From Nonomuraea cypriaca (GTDB lineage: Bacteria > Actinomycetota > Actinomycetes > Streptosporangiales > Streptosporangiaceae), in the NCBI RefSeq assembly GCF_015645445.1, contig NZ_JADOGI010000096.1, positions 1 to 38,293 on the forward strand: a stretch of 38,293 nucleotides of DNA, written 5' to 3'. Of this stretch, positions 8,057 through 15,943 are shown in pieces. The position numbers and the translations under genes are program-made. Position 1 is the first letter of the stretch. The number at the start of each line of letters is the position of its first letter. The notes under the pieces are model-generated. The model was given only the letters and a program-made list of their open reading frames with translations. It was not told the DNA's origin and made no database searches.

Positions 8057-8708
8057 CGGTGCGCGCTTCCCAGAGCCGCAGGGTGCTCGGATGCCGGCCC
8101 GCGCAGGCCAGCTCCACCCGCCTGGGCCAGCCGGCCCGCGGGCGGCGGAGATAGAGGACGGTACGGCCGCCGTGCTCCGCGTCCTCGTGCGGATTGAACC
8201 CGCCGCCGTCCGCGGCGAAGCCGAGCAGCGAGGTGAGCAGCCGGGCGATGCCGAGGATGACCACCTCGTCGGGCCGGAGCACCTGGAGCGCGAGATGGGA
8301 CTCGTCGTCGCGCGCCCGTTCGCCCGCGACGACCGCGTCGATGGCCGTCCGGTCCTCGCGAGGGAGGGCGAACACCTCGATCGCGGCGCCGTCGCGGGCC
8401 GCGTGCACGATCTGTACGGGCAACGACGCCGGGTCCAGCCGGTATCGGCCGGCCAGCCGGGCGCGTACGACGGTGCTCGGGCAGGTGCGGACGATCTCGA
8501 ACCCGCGGCTGCGCAGCACCCCCGACAGATCCGCCGTGCGGCGGGGGAACAGCAGGATCGCCGCGTGATCCACCCGGCAGTGCCGCTCGAGGGCGGCGAG
8601 CGCGGAGTCCGTGACGCCGCGCTGCGTCGTGAACATCTCCCGGCAGCCCTTCGCCGCGACGAGTCGTCGCACCAGCAGGTCGAACCGCCTTTCGTCTTCC
8701 TCATCCAT
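8049..8708 (-). CDS. Unrecognised protein coupled to an O-methyltransferase
   Basis: A 219-residue soluble protein that I do not recognise. It has an acidic start (MDEEDERRFDLLVRRLV), a central segment with VDHAAILLFPRRTADLSGVL, then RPDEVVILGIARLLTSLLGF and a basic C-terminus. There is no signal peptide or membrane segment. ATG at 8708 has a G-run 6 nt upstream; an alternative TTG at 8741 adds 11 residues. Its stop codon lies inside the first codons of the O-methyltransferase gene, so the two are made together and the protein may supply or bind that enzyme's substrate (inference). Codon use is like its neighbours, which supports a real gene. Confidence 0.75.
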   Translation of the reverse strand: MDEEDERRFDLLVRRLVAAKGCREMFTTQRGVTDSALAALERHCRVDHAAILLFPRRTADLSGVLRSRGFEIVRTCPSTVVRARLAGRYRLDPASLPVQIVHAARDGAAIEVFALPREDRTAIDAVVAGERARDDESHLALQVLRPDEVVILGIARLLTSLLGFAADGGGFNPHEDAEHGGRTVLYLRRPRAGWPRRVELACAGRHPSTLRLWEARTDG

Positions 8709-8741
8709 GTCCGGCCCCCCGATTCTTACACTCAGCGTCAA

Positions 8742-9099
8742 CGAACGTTACAGTACGTAGTATTCGCTGGTCGACGGCACTAGTGGGCGGGTGAGGCGTT
8801 AGCCACTTCCACTCGAGGCCGCGCGAACCGCTTGCTTTGGGCGCCGGCGGCCAGCCGAAACCCCTTCGCGCGCTTTACCCACCAGGTAGATCTATGCCGG
8901 ATTTATGGTGATTCGTTTGCTTTTATCCGGTTTAAGAGGCTAGCGTCGGAGTCGTTGCCGGGGACGGTCCTTACCGGGATGTGCGTCGCCGGTTCTTTCC
9001 GGATTCTCCTGCGCTCCACGTGGCGTCCGTATGGCGTGCTGCCCGGCTACATCCGTATGGGAGCGCAATGTGCCATGTCCCCTGAATAAGGACTGACCT
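8742..9099 (+). other. AT-richer intergenic region with a weak possible promoter
   Basis: A stretch of 358 bp with no credible gene. It has more A/T than its surroundings (8880-8940). A possible sigma-70-like pair is TTGCTT (8917-8922) and TAGCGT (8941-8946), 18 bp apart, which would give the secreted-protein gene a leader of about 150 nt. A TACGTA palindrome lies near 8753 upstream of the minus-strand gene. I see nothing else in it. Confidence 0.35.
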
Positions 9100-9672
9100 T
9101 TGACCATGTCTGCTCGCATGCGCTCCGTCGCCGTGCTCGCCGCCTCCGCACTGACCGCCCTGACCGTCGGCTCGGCCGCGGCGCACGCCGACTCCGGCGG
9201 CACCGGACAGAACGTCCTGCTCCAGGGCTCCACCACGGCCTCCTACTTCTGGGACGACGCCTCCGGCCGCGCCGGTGACACCGGGCTGCCCGCCAGCGGC
9301 CGGCCGATGAGCAAGGGCATGGCCGCCAGCCCCAGCTGGCCTCTCATGACCGAGGGCTACGTGGTCTACCAGGGCAAGAAGGTGCCGTTCTTCGTCGGTG
9401 ACCGCGGGCCGGGGAAACCCTCCAGCCGCGGCGTGATGCTCGACCTGGACGGCGAGACGTTCGCCGAGTTGACCGGCGGCACCTTCGACACCGGCACGCT
9501 GAGCGTCGAGGACAACGGCGGCAGGGGCCACATCAAGCTCCAGTACGTCGTGACCAAGTGGGGCGACGGCGTCGGCCTGAAGAACCACCCGGTGGCCTTC
9601 TCCACTCGCGCCTGGGCCGAGACGGACACCACCCCGGTCAAGCCGGTCTCGGTGAAGCAGCCGGCCCGCTGA
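9100..9672 (+). CDS. Secreted RlpA-like double-psi beta-barrel protein
   Basis: A protein of about 190 residues with a Sec signal peptide (MRSVAVLAASALTALTVGSA, cleavage near AHA/DS). The mature part looks like a small double-psi beta-barrel: an N-terminal TASYFWDDASG and the later VPFFVGDRGPGKPSSRGVMLDL correspond to the TASYYG and V-DRGP...R.IDLS signatures of the RlpA/expansin fold. A role in cell-wall or polysaccharide binding or cleavage outside the cell is inferred; catalysis is not assured. TTG at 9100 is 7 nt after AAGGA; ATG at 9106 in the same frame is the alternative. The gene stands alone and ends at a strong terminator. Confidence 0.8.
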   Translation: MTMSARMRSVAVLAASALTALTVGSAAAHADSGGTGQNVLLQGSTTASYFWDDASGRAGDTGLPASGRPMSKGMAASPSWPLMTEGYVVYQGKKVPFFVGDRGPGKPSSRGVMLDLDGETFAELTGGTFDTGTLSVEDNGGRGHIKLQYVVTKWGDGVGLKNHPVAFSTRAWAETDTTPVKPVSVKQPAR

Positions 9673-9688
9673 CCCGGCACACCAGATC

Positions 9689-9713
9689 AGGGCGTTCCCG
9701 ACGGGAGCGCCCT
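9689..9713 (+). terminator. Terminator of the RlpA-like gene
   Basis: An 11-bp stem (AGGGCGTTCCC / GGGAGCGCCCT, one G-T pair) with a GAC loop starts 16 bp after the stop codon and is followed by CTCTTC. Confidence 0.8.
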
Positions 9714-9742
9714 CTTCGCGTGTTCACGCGCCTCAAGTCATC

Positions 9743-9771
9743 GGGGCCGGCACGGTGTCCGTGCCGGCCCC
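9743..9771 (-). terminator. Terminator of the PL11 lyase gene
   Basis: A perfect 13-bp stem (GGGGCCGGCACGG / CCGTGCCGGCCCC) with a 3-nt loop starts 7 bp beyond the PL11 stop codon. With the hairpin at 9689 it insulates the two convergent genes. Confidence 0.75.
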
Positions 9772-9778
9772 CGGGAAC

Positions 9779-12097
9779 CTAGGACCGCGGAATCGGGACC
9801 CGCGACCAGTCGATGTCCGAGCCGAGGTAGAAGCTCGGGTACGCCGGCTGGTTGTATCCCGTCTGCTGCCTGGCCACGTCCACCCGGTACTTCGCGTCGT
9901 GCATGAGCGTGTAGAGCTTGCGGTCGGTGAGCTCCGTGCTGAGGAAGACCCGGATCGCCGAGCTGTCGGTCGTACGCGTCAGCAACTCCTCGCGCCAGTC
10001 GCCGAACACGTCGGCCACCAGCCCGGGATTGCCCTTCGTCCAGTTGTTCGTCAGCGCGCCCTCCGCGGTGAGCACCGTGCCGCTCCTCCAGTCGTCGATC
10101 GTCGGCGTCTGGAGTTCGGTGGTGGCGGCGCCGTTGACGAGCTGGGTCGTCATGTCGGCCGCCCAGCGGATGCTCATGTTCGTGCCCGGGGTGCTCCGGC
10201 CCAGGTGCGCGCCGCCGGCCGACCACAGCCCCGCCTGGATCGCCTGGTCGGGCGGCGCCGACGACCACACCTCGGCCCCGCGGATCGCCGGGTCGACGTC
10301 GCCGACCATGCCACGCCCTGTGTCCACGCCGCTGTAGCCACCGAAGATCACCTCACCGGTGGCGGCCGAGCGCATCGCCCAGCCGTACGGCGCCGAGGAA
10401 GCGCCCTCGTGCACCGTCCAGATCTCCAGGCCGGGGCGGTCGGGGTCGAAGTCGCCGACGTGGACGGCGTCGCCGTGGCCGAGCCGGACGTTCTGCCCTG
10501 GCACGCCGCTCTGCGGCGGTCCTTCGGCGAACGACGAGTACAGCACGTCGCCGTCGTCGTCGATCGTCGCGGCGCCGTACACGATCTCCTGCCTGCCGTC
10601 GTCGTCCACGTCGGCCACGCTCATCGAGTGGAAGCCCTGTGTGGTGATGTCGGCATATTTCGGATTGCTGCCGGGGACGCCGTGGGGGCCGGCGTTGAAC
10701 GGGTTGGCCATGGGGGCGTGGCCGCTGTCGACGTACCAGACCTCCTTGAGTCTTCTGCCGTCCCAGTCGTAGGCCACCAGCGTGGTGCGCGTGTAGTAGC
10801 CACGGGCGAAGACGGCCGACGGACGCCTGCCGTCGAGGTAGGCGACGGCGGACAGGAACCGGTCGACCCGGTTGCCCGGCTCGACGCGGGCCATCGCGTA
10901 GTCGCCCCACAGCAGGCCGTCGTCGCCGCGGCCCGGCTTGTAGTGGATCGTCTGCAGTTCCTTGCCGGTGGCGCCGTTGAACACCGACAGGTATTCGGGA
11001 CCGGTGAGGATGTAGCCGGCGAACTCGCGCAGCCGGTTGTTGCCGCTGCGGGCCGGCGCGTAGACGTCGGCGAAGTACGTGGCCAGGTCCACGGCGGCCG
11101 CGTGGGACAGCGGGTACTCGTGCCGGGGCTCGATGCCGAACGCCTGCTCCAGCGTCGCGGGCCAGCGCCCGGCGACCACCTCGGGGTGCTCGTGCCACTT
11201 CTCGAACATCCCGACGAGGTGCTCGAAGTAGTCCTCCGCGCTCATGCGGTAGTCGTCGGAGTGCGAGTAACCGGCCCGTACGTCCTGTTTCGGCATGGTG
11301 ACGTGGCGTACGGAGGCGACGTCGCCGTCGCGGTCGTACCGGGTGACCTTGGTGCCGGGGGCGGTCTTGAGCATCATCTCCGAGCGGCCGTCGCCGTCGA
11401 GGTCGTAGACGAGGAACTGGGTGTAGTGGGCGCCGGAGCGGATGTTGACGCCCAGGTCGAGCCGCCAGAGCAGGGTGCCGTCCAGTGTGTACGTGTCGAC
11501 GTACGTCGGTCCGGTGTAGCCGCGCTGGGAGACGTCCTTGGAGTTGGAGGGATCCCACTTCACGACGTACTCGTACGCGCCGTCGCCGTCCACGTCGCCG
11601 ACGCTCAGGTCGTTGGCCGTGTACGTGTACGCCTCGCCCGCCGGTGTGACTCCGTCGGCCGGTTTCTTCAACGGGATGTCATAAAACGATTTAACCCACG
11701 GCGTGGTGGGGGAGCTGCGGCGGCCCTCCCGGCCTTTGACGATCGGGGCGACGCGGTATTCCGACGTGGCGGTGCCCGCAGTGTCGCGGTAGTTGGTGCT
11801 GTCGGTGACGGTCGCGACGCGCCGGCCGTCGCGGTAGACGCGGAAGTCGGTGCCGGTCATGCCGGTGTCGCCGTACCCGGACACCTCGTCGCCGAACAGT
11901 CGCCAGCTGAGGAACACTCCCTCGCTGGTCGGGACCGCTACGAGGCCGCGGTCGAGGTGTTCGAGCCGGATGCCTGCGGACGGTTCGCCGTGGCCCCGGC
12001 CGGAGTCCGCGCCGGCCGGGACCGCCGCCAGGGGGACGCAGACCAGGGCGGCTAAGGCGGTGGTCAGGGCGCGGCGCAGGCCGCTGGGGGGTGTCAT
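9779..12097 (-). CDS. Secreted PL11 rhamnogalacturonan lyase
   Basis: A 772-residue protein with a signal peptide (residues 1-29, cleavage near AGA/DS). It has the whole PL11 catalytic body: a short beta domain (GLVAVPTSEGVFLSWRLFG), then an eight-bladed propeller with repeated Ca-binding DVDGDG-like loops (SVGDVDGDGAYEYVVKW, LVYDLDGDGRSEMMLKT, SVADVDDDGRQEIVYG) and the closing GYNQPAYPSFYLG. Relatives such as Bacillus YesW/YesX cleave rhamnogalacturonan I of pectin by beta-elimination outside the cell. The middle HEHPEVVAGRWPATLEQAFGIE insert is absent in the second PL11 enzyme of this window. ATG at 12097 has GAGGAG 8 nt upstream. It is monocistronic, with its own promoter, a possible operator and a terminator. 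Confidence 0.93.
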   Translation of the reverse strand: MTPPSGLRRALTTALAALVCVPLAAVPAGADSGRGHGEPSAGIRLEHLDRGLVAVPTSEGVFLSWRLFGDEVSGYGDTGMTGTDFRVYRDGRRVATVTDSTNYRDTAGTATSEYRVAPIVKGREGRRSSPTTPWVKSFYDIPLKKPADGVTPAGEAYTYTANDLSVGDVDGDGAYEYVVKWDPSNSKDVSQRGYTGPTYVDTYTLDGTLLWRLDLGVNIRSGAHYTQFLVYDLDGDGRSEMMLKTAPGTKVTRYDRDGDVASVRHVTMPKQDVRAGYSHSDDYRMSAEDYFEHLVGMFEKWHEHPEVVAGRWPATLEQAFGIEPRHEYPLSHAAAVDLATYFADVYAPARSGNNRLREFAGYILTGPEYLSVFNGATGKELQTIHYKPGRGDDGLLWGDYAMARVEPGNRVDRFLSAVAYLDGRRPSAVFARGYYTRTTLVAYDWDGRRLKEVWYVDSGHAPMANPFNAGPHGVPGSNPKYADITTQGFHSMSVADVDDDGRQEIVYGAATIDDDGDVLYSSFAEGPPQSGVPGQNVRLGHGDAVHVGDFDPDRPGLEIWTVHEGASSAPYGWAMRSAATGEVIFGGYSGVDTGRGMVGDVDPAIRGAEVWSSAPPDQAIQAGLWSAGGAHLGRSTPGTNMSIRWAADMTTQLVNGAATTELQTPTIDDWRSGTVLTAEGALTNNWTKGNPGLVADVFGDWREELLTRTTDSSAIRVFLSTELTDRKLYTLMHDAKYRVDVARQQTGYNQPAYPSFYLGSDIDWSRVPIPRS

Positions 12098-12184
12098 GTC
12101 ACGGGCTCCTCGGAGTGATGCCCGCATGGGGACGCGGCCTGTCCGCGTCCCCGGCGGATTAAATCGATATAATTCAGTCGCGAG

Positions 12185-12212
12185 AGTATTGGCGAGTTGT
12201 GAGGTTTGTCAA
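12185..12212 (-). promoter_or_regulatory. Sigma-70-like promoter of the PL11 gene
   Basis: On the minus strand TTGACA (12207-12212) is followed after 16 bp by AATACT (12185-12190), about 90 bp upstream of the lyase start. The -35 hexamer is a perfect match. An ATCGAT-centred dyad (12159-12172) lies in the untranslated leader. Confidence 0.6.
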
Positions 12213-12228
12213 GAATGAGTTTCCGGGG

Positions 12229-12242
12229 GATTTCGCGAAATC
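12229..12242. promoter_or_regulatory. Perfect 14-bp palindrome upstream of the PL11 promoter
   Basis: GATTTCGCGAAATC is a perfect inverted repeat with a central CG, 17 bp upstream of the -35 box. This is the form of a LacI-family operator. No regulator gene adjoins it, so a remote regulator would be needed. Upstream of -35 it could serve activation as well as repression. Confidence 0.5.
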
Positions 12243-12319
12243 TGTTGAAACATCGAAAACGGCATCGAATGGCATGAGAAATCAGCAGGCCGACGCCGGC
12301 CCTCGGCAGTGAACGGTCT

Positions 12320-12445
12320 TCAGAGGGTGGGGAGCAGGCCTCCGTCGATCGAGACGGTGATGCCGGTGAGGTAGGAGGCGCGCGGGGAGGTGAGGAAGGC
12401 GATGAGTTCGGCGGCTTCCTCTGGCCGCCCGGGGCGGCCCAGGGG
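12320..12445 (-). pseudogene. 3' remnant of a short-chain dehydrogenase/reductase
   Basis: Only the last 41 codons of an SDR remain. PLGRPGRPEEAAELIAFLTS followed by the classic C-terminal SIDGG signature (LTGITVSIDGGLLPTL) is the end of a FabG-like enzyme. The Rossmann fold and the catalytic Tyr-Lys are gone. Upstream of 12445 the minus frame stays open by chance, but it is antisense to a MarR fragment. The deletion joint is at about 12445. Confidence 0.85.
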
Positions 12446-12859
12446 GCGGCGAGGCGCTGGGCCCACACCGCCAACGGCCTCACGCCGCGGCAGTTCCACA
12501 TTCTCGGACTGCTCCACGATCGTGGTCCCTTGGCACAGACCGACCTGGCCGCAGAGACGGATGCGGCGGCGAGCGTGCTCGTCACGCAACTGAATCCCCT
12601 GGAGGCCGAGGCGCTCGTGACGCGCACGCGTGATCCCCGCGATCGCCGCCGCCACCTGGTCCTGCTGACGGAGAAGGGACAACGGCTTCTGCGAACCGCG
12701 GCAGCCGCGCAGCAGCAGGTCGAGGACGACCTCTTCCGCTCACTGAACGAGTCCCAGCGCGCACAGCTGACACAGCTGCTCGTCCTGGTACGCGACGATC
12801 TGACCGAGGGGAACGAGCACTGCGGGACCCCGGCCTCTCTCGACAGGAAGACGTCGTGA
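12446..12859 (+). pseudogene. 5'-truncated MarR-family regulator
   Basis: The open frame encodes the winged-helix half of a MarR protein: LTPRQFHILGLLHDRGPLAQ, then the recognition helix region VLVTQLNPLEAEALV, the wing RDPRDRRRHLVLLTEKG and the last dimerisation helix. The first 30-40 residues, which build the dimer interface, are missing because the frame abuts the SDR remnant at about 12445. No ATG or GTG start lies in frame upstream; only a TTG at 12530 could open it, inside the HTH domain. It is therefore a remnant and unlikely to make a working regulator. Confidence 0.8.
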
Positions 12860-12922
12860 AGACGGGATCGGCCCATACGCGAGCCGACGCCGCTCAGGTG
12901 AGGTCCAGGGTGCCGGTCGGCT

Positions 12923-13882
12923 TCAGGTGAGGCTCAGGACGATTCGGCCGGTGGTCGTGCCGGCCGACTGCCGTTGCCAGGCGGCTGGGGCGTCAGCGAG
13001 CGGTACCACCTCGTGGGCCACCGACAGGCGCTCGTCCGCGGCCAGCTCAGCGATTCGGGTGACGGCCGCGGCGCGTTGCTCGCGGGTCAGCTCGTTGTTG
13101 GTGTAACCGAGCACCCGCAGGGAGCGGCTGCGCAGGGTGGAGGAGTCCAGCGGACAGGTCTCGCCGGCCGATGAGCCCAGGTTGACCAGGCGGCCGGACG
13201 AGCGCAGGGTGCGGGCGGCCGCCGCGGCGGGCGGGCCGAAGAGCGGGTCGAGGACCAGGTCCACCGGCCCGTCGCAGGCGGCGGACAGGCGGTCGGCCAG
13301 CGTGGCCACGTCATCGGTGTCCAGCGCGACCACGGCGTCCGCGCCCGCCCGCGCGGCCCGTTCCCGCCCGGCGGCGGAACGGGCGGCGGCGACCACCCGG
13401 CGCGCGCCCGCGACGCGTGCGAGCTGCACGGCCGCCTGCCCCACCACCCCGCCGGCCCCGAGTACGACCACCTGCTCCCCGGGGCTGAGCTCGCCGCGCC
13501 AGGTCAGGGCCATGTGGGCGGCCACGGCGGACAGCCCGAGCGCGGCGACGGCGAACGGGCCGGCCCCATCGGGCAGCTCGACGACGTCCTCGGCGGGGAC
13601 CAGGACCCACTCGGCCATGCTGCCGTCACCGGGAGCCATCCCGGCGGAGGTGGGGAACCACACCGGCGTGCCGGAAACGTTCCCGACACCCTGCACGCCG
13701 GGAACGTACGGCGTGGCAGGGGCGCCGAAATAGGAGGAACCCGTCGCGCAGAGCAGGTCCAGCGGCGTGATGGGGGCGGCGTGGACCCGGACCAGCGCCT
13801 CGCCGGGGCCGGGCACGGGTTCGGCCCGGCCGGTCACCACCCCTGGCGGCCGGCCGCAGCTCGCGATCTCGGCGGCGCGCAT
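12923..13882 (-). CDS. MDR-family zinc-independent oxidoreductase (quinone-reductase type)
   Basis: A 319-residue medium-chain dehydrogenase/reductase with an N-terminal GroES-like domain (GEALVRVHAAPITPLDLLCATG) and an NAD(P)-binding Rossmann domain (VVVLGAGGVVGQAAVQLARVAGA, about residues 138-160). The structural-zinc cysteines and catalytic-zinc Cys-His set of alcohol dehydrogenases are not visible, so an NADPH-dependent enone/quinone-type reductase is more likely. ATG at 13882 shares one base with the LigA stop (TGATG), so it is the last coupled gene of the catabolic operon. A role in reducing an unsaturated ring-cleavage intermediate is inferred from context. Confidence 0.87.
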   Translation of the reverse strand: MRAAEIASCGRPPGVVTGRAEPVPGPGEALVRVHAAPITPLDLLCATGSSYFGAPATPYVPGVQGVGNVSGTPVWFPTSAGMAPGDGSMAEWVLVPAEDVVELPDGAGPFAVAALGLSAVAAHMALTWRGELSPGEQVVVLGAGGVVGQAAVQLARVAGARRVVAAARSAAGRERAARAGADAVVALDTDDVATLADRLSAACDGPVDLVLDPLFGPPAAAAARTLRSSGRLVNLGSSAGETCPLDSSTLRSRSLRVLGYTNNELTREQRAAAVTRIAELAADERLSVAHEVVPLADAPAAWQRQSAGTTTGRIVLSLT

Positions 13883-14241
13883 CACGTCGCGATGTCCGGG
13901 TACGGCAGCCGCATGTGCGACAACCGCCGCGCGTACTCCTTCTGGAAACCCAGCGGCGGATGGTCGCGCTCGAACATCGCGATGAACAGCGTGAGCGTGA
14001 GGAACGGGTGCGCCCCCAGCTCGAACAGCTTCGGATAGTCGTGGTCGGCGAGCGCCTCACGCTCGACGTCGTCGAACCGCAGCCAGGTGGACGCCTCGCC
14101 GGCGTGGCAGCCGAGGATGCGGTTGGCGTACTCGGCCTCCCACCACTCCACCGTGGCCCGCGGCGACTCGCGGTAGCGCTCGACCAGCTCCGGGTCGCGG
14201 TCGACGGTGAACAGGAACTTGTTCAGCAGGTACTTGCTCAC
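13882..14241 (-). CDS. Extradiol dioxygenase small subunit, LigA-type
   Basis: A 119-residue all-helical protein of the LigA family (alpha subunit of protocatechuate 4,5-dioxygenase type enzymes). Signatures are NKFLFTVDRDPELVERYR, ATVEWWEAEYANRILG and a C-terminal EYARRLSHMRLPYPDI. In known LigAB enzymes this subunit caps the active site of LigB. GTG at 14241 has GGAGG 6 nt upstream and overlaps the LigB stop by 4 bp (GTGA), so the two subunits are made in step. Here LigA follows LigB; in the sphingomonad prototype ligA comes first (established knowledge). Confidence 0.88.
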   Translation of the reverse strand: MSKYLLNKFLFTVDRDPELVERYRESPRATVEWWEAEYANRILGCHAGEASTWLRFDDVEREALADHDYPKLFELGAHPFLTLTLFIAMFERDHPPLGFQKEYARRLSHMRLPYPDIAT

Positions 14242-15101
14242 GACCGGCCTCCGCTCGGGTACCAGGTGAAGTACGCCTCCATCGTGTGGAACAGGTCGTA
14301 CGTGTCCACGTAGTCGGCCTTTCGCCCCTCGCCCGCGACCCCCATCATCAGCATGAAATCCATGAACCCGTGGGTGGCGTTGCCCGGCTCCCACAGGCTG
14401 TCCAGGGTGACCTCCGACAGGCAGCCCTCGATGTCCCCCGAGGAGATCCACTCCACGGCCTTGCGGTCGAACTCCGGGTCGGGGCCGTGCGGCCCGAACT
14501 GGCGCGGCCCGCCCAGCTCCAGCGACAGGTGCCCGGTGCCGATGACGGCGACCCGCTGATCGCCCGGCCAGGAGTCGACGAGCTCCCTGATGGTCCGCCC
14601 GAGCTGCACGAAGCGCTTCGGCCGCGGCAGGGGAGGGGCGAAGATGTTGGTGTAGACGGGCACGATCGGCAGGTCGTTCTGCGGACGCAGGGTGATGATC
14701 GGGCAGGTGATCGAGTGGTCGATCCGCAGCTCGTTGGAGAATGCCAGGTCGAACCCGGCGTCCAGCCCTTCCCTCAGCAGGTGGGCCGACAGGTCCTCAT
14801 GGCCCTTGAGCAGCAGCCTGGGCAGGCCGAACTCGCGTTCCTCGTTGTAGAAGTTCGCGTCGTAGAAGGGGGCCTTGCCGATCAGGAACTGCGGCATGTT
14901 GTCCAGCCAGAACTGGTGGAAGTGGTCGGAGCCGACCATCACCAGCACGTCGGGCCTGGCGCGCGTCAGCGTCTCCCTGAACGCCTCCACCTTGCGCACC
15001 CACTCGTCCGCGAACGGCGGGCGCTCCTCGCCGGTGGAGGTGCTGGCGCGGTAGTAGAAGGGATGGTGGGTGGACGCGACGACCGCGACGAGCTCAGCCA
15101 T
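14238..15101 (-). CDS. Class III extradiol ring-cleavage dioxygenase catalytic subunit, LigB-type
   Basis: A 287-residue LigB-fold enzyme that opens a catecholic ring next to its hydroxyls using non-haem Fe(II). Candidate iron ligands are His12 (ASTHHPF), His60 (MVGSDHFHQF) and Glu238 (LWEPGNATHGFMDF). His191 (GTGHLSLELGG) fits the conserved acid-base histidine. The ring substrate cannot be read; protocatechuate, gallate or a substituted catechol are options. ATG at 15101 has GGAGG 5 nt upstream. It lies 26 bp after the citryl-CoA-lyase-like gene, third in a five-gene operon. Confidence 0.9.
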   Translation of the reverse strand: MAELVAVVASTHHPFYYRASTSTGEERPPFADEWVRKVEAFRETLTRARPDVLVMVGSDHFHQFWLDNMPQFLIGKAPFYDANFYNEEREFGLPRLLLKGHEDLSAHLLREGLDAGFDLAFSNELRIDHSITCPIITLRPQNDLPIVPVYTNIFAPPLPRPKRFVQLGRTIRELVDSWPGDQRVAVIGTGHLSLELGGPRQFGPHGPDPEFDRKAVEWISSGDIEGCLSEVTLDSLWEPGNATHGFMDFMLMMGVAGEGRKADYVDTYDLFHTMEAYFTWYPSGGRS

Positions 15102-15127
15102 GCAAACCTCCGTAGGTGCGGGAGCCG

Positions 15128-15943
15128 CTACTCGTGGCGGGCCGCCGGAGGCGGCTCACCGTTCGGTTCGGGTGGGATGGACCGGTTGTTCAGGTCCACG
15201 GACAGAAAGATCTCGTTGGCCACCGGACGCCGCAGCTCCTCGGCGAGCTGCCCGATGAGCCCGGCGGTCCTGGCCAGCAGCGCGAACCCGCGCAGCAGCT
15301 CCAGCGGCAGCCCCAGGTCGGCCAGCGCCGCGCCGCACACCCCTGCGCCGTTGAGCGGCAGCGTGCGGCCGAGGACGGCCGGGTGCACGCGGCCGATGGC
15401 GGCGAACAGCGACAGATGCGGCCCGTACAGGCCCTCCTCGGCGGCGATCTCGAAGAGCCGGGGGGTACGCGGGTCGCCGTCCTTGTGCACGTGGTGACCG
15501 AGCCCGGGGATCCGCCCGCCCGCCGCGCGCCTGGCGCGTACGGTCTCCATGGCCAGCGCGTCCCACCCGGCGTCGTCGCCGGGCAGCGCGTCACGCGAGG
15601 CCAGCACGTCGTGCAGGAACCGGCCGCAGTCCTCGGTGACGCCGAGGAAACGCGACCCGCCGCCGAGCAGTCCCGCCGCCAGCGCCCCCTGTACGGAGTC
15701 CGGCGCCGACAGGTACGTCAGCCGCGTCACGATCGCGGTCGGCGTGAACCCGTGATCGGCCAGCGCGGCCAGCACGGCCTCGAACACGCGTACCTCGCCC
15801 GGCGTGGGACGGCGCTGCGTGGCCAGCCAGAACGCCAGCTCGCCGAAGCCCACCTCGCCCATCACGTCCCTGGCCAGGTCCCGGCCGAGCAGCGTGATCG
15901 TCTCGGGCGTCGACGCCCCCAGCGCCGTCGGATAATCAGCCAC
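15128..15943 (-). CDS. Citrate-synthase-fold citryl-CoA lyase-like protein
   Basis: A protein of about 271 residues that corresponds to the C-terminal catalytic portion of citrate synthase, the size of stand-alone citryl-CoA lyases. Visible motifs are GRIPGLGHHVHKDGDPRTP (the His-containing active-site loop), LNGAGVCGAALADLGLP and a C-terminal PVANEIFLSVDLNNR. These enzymes split a hydroxyacyl-CoA into acetyl-CoA and a keto acid. GTG at 15943 is chosen because a GGAGGAGGAGG stretch ends 6-7 nt before it; it overlaps the CoA-transferase gene by 8 bp. The pairing with a CaiB-type enzyme suggests the transferase makes the CoA ester that this lyase cleaves (inference). Confidence 0.85.
   Translation of the reverse strand: MADYPTALGASTPETITLLGRDLARDVMGEVGFGELAFWLATQRRPTPGEVRVFEAVLAALADHGFTPTAIVTRLTYLSAPDSVQGALAAGLLGGGSRFLGVTEDCGRFLHDVLASRDALPGDDAGWDALAMETVRARRAAGGRIPGLGHHVHKDGDPRTPRLFEIAAEEGLYGPHLSLFAAIGRVHPAVLGRTLPLNGAGVCGAALADLGLPLELLRGFALLARTAGLIGQLAEELRRPVANEIFLSVDLNNRSIPPEPNGEPPPAARHE

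Noticed and set aside
8832..9089. 85-residue plus-strand open frame upstream of the RlpA-like gene
   Set aside because: It lies in AT-richer leader DNA, has no ribosome binding site, and mixes rare codons; more likely promoter and leader.
9755..12055. 766-codon open frame antisense to the PL11 lyase
   Set aside because: Low-complexity Val/Arg/Gly/His product with no motif, explained by GC-rich third positions of the lyase gene.
12320..12682. Single 120-residue minus-strand protein
   Set aside because: Its N-terminal two thirds are the antisense of a MarR frame; only the last 41 codons are SDR. It is a chimera across a deletion joint.
13882..15101. Complete protocatechuate 4,5-cleavage (lig) operon
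   Set aside because: Only the two dioxygenase subunits are present; LigC, LigI, LigU, LigJ and LigK counterparts are absent from the operon.
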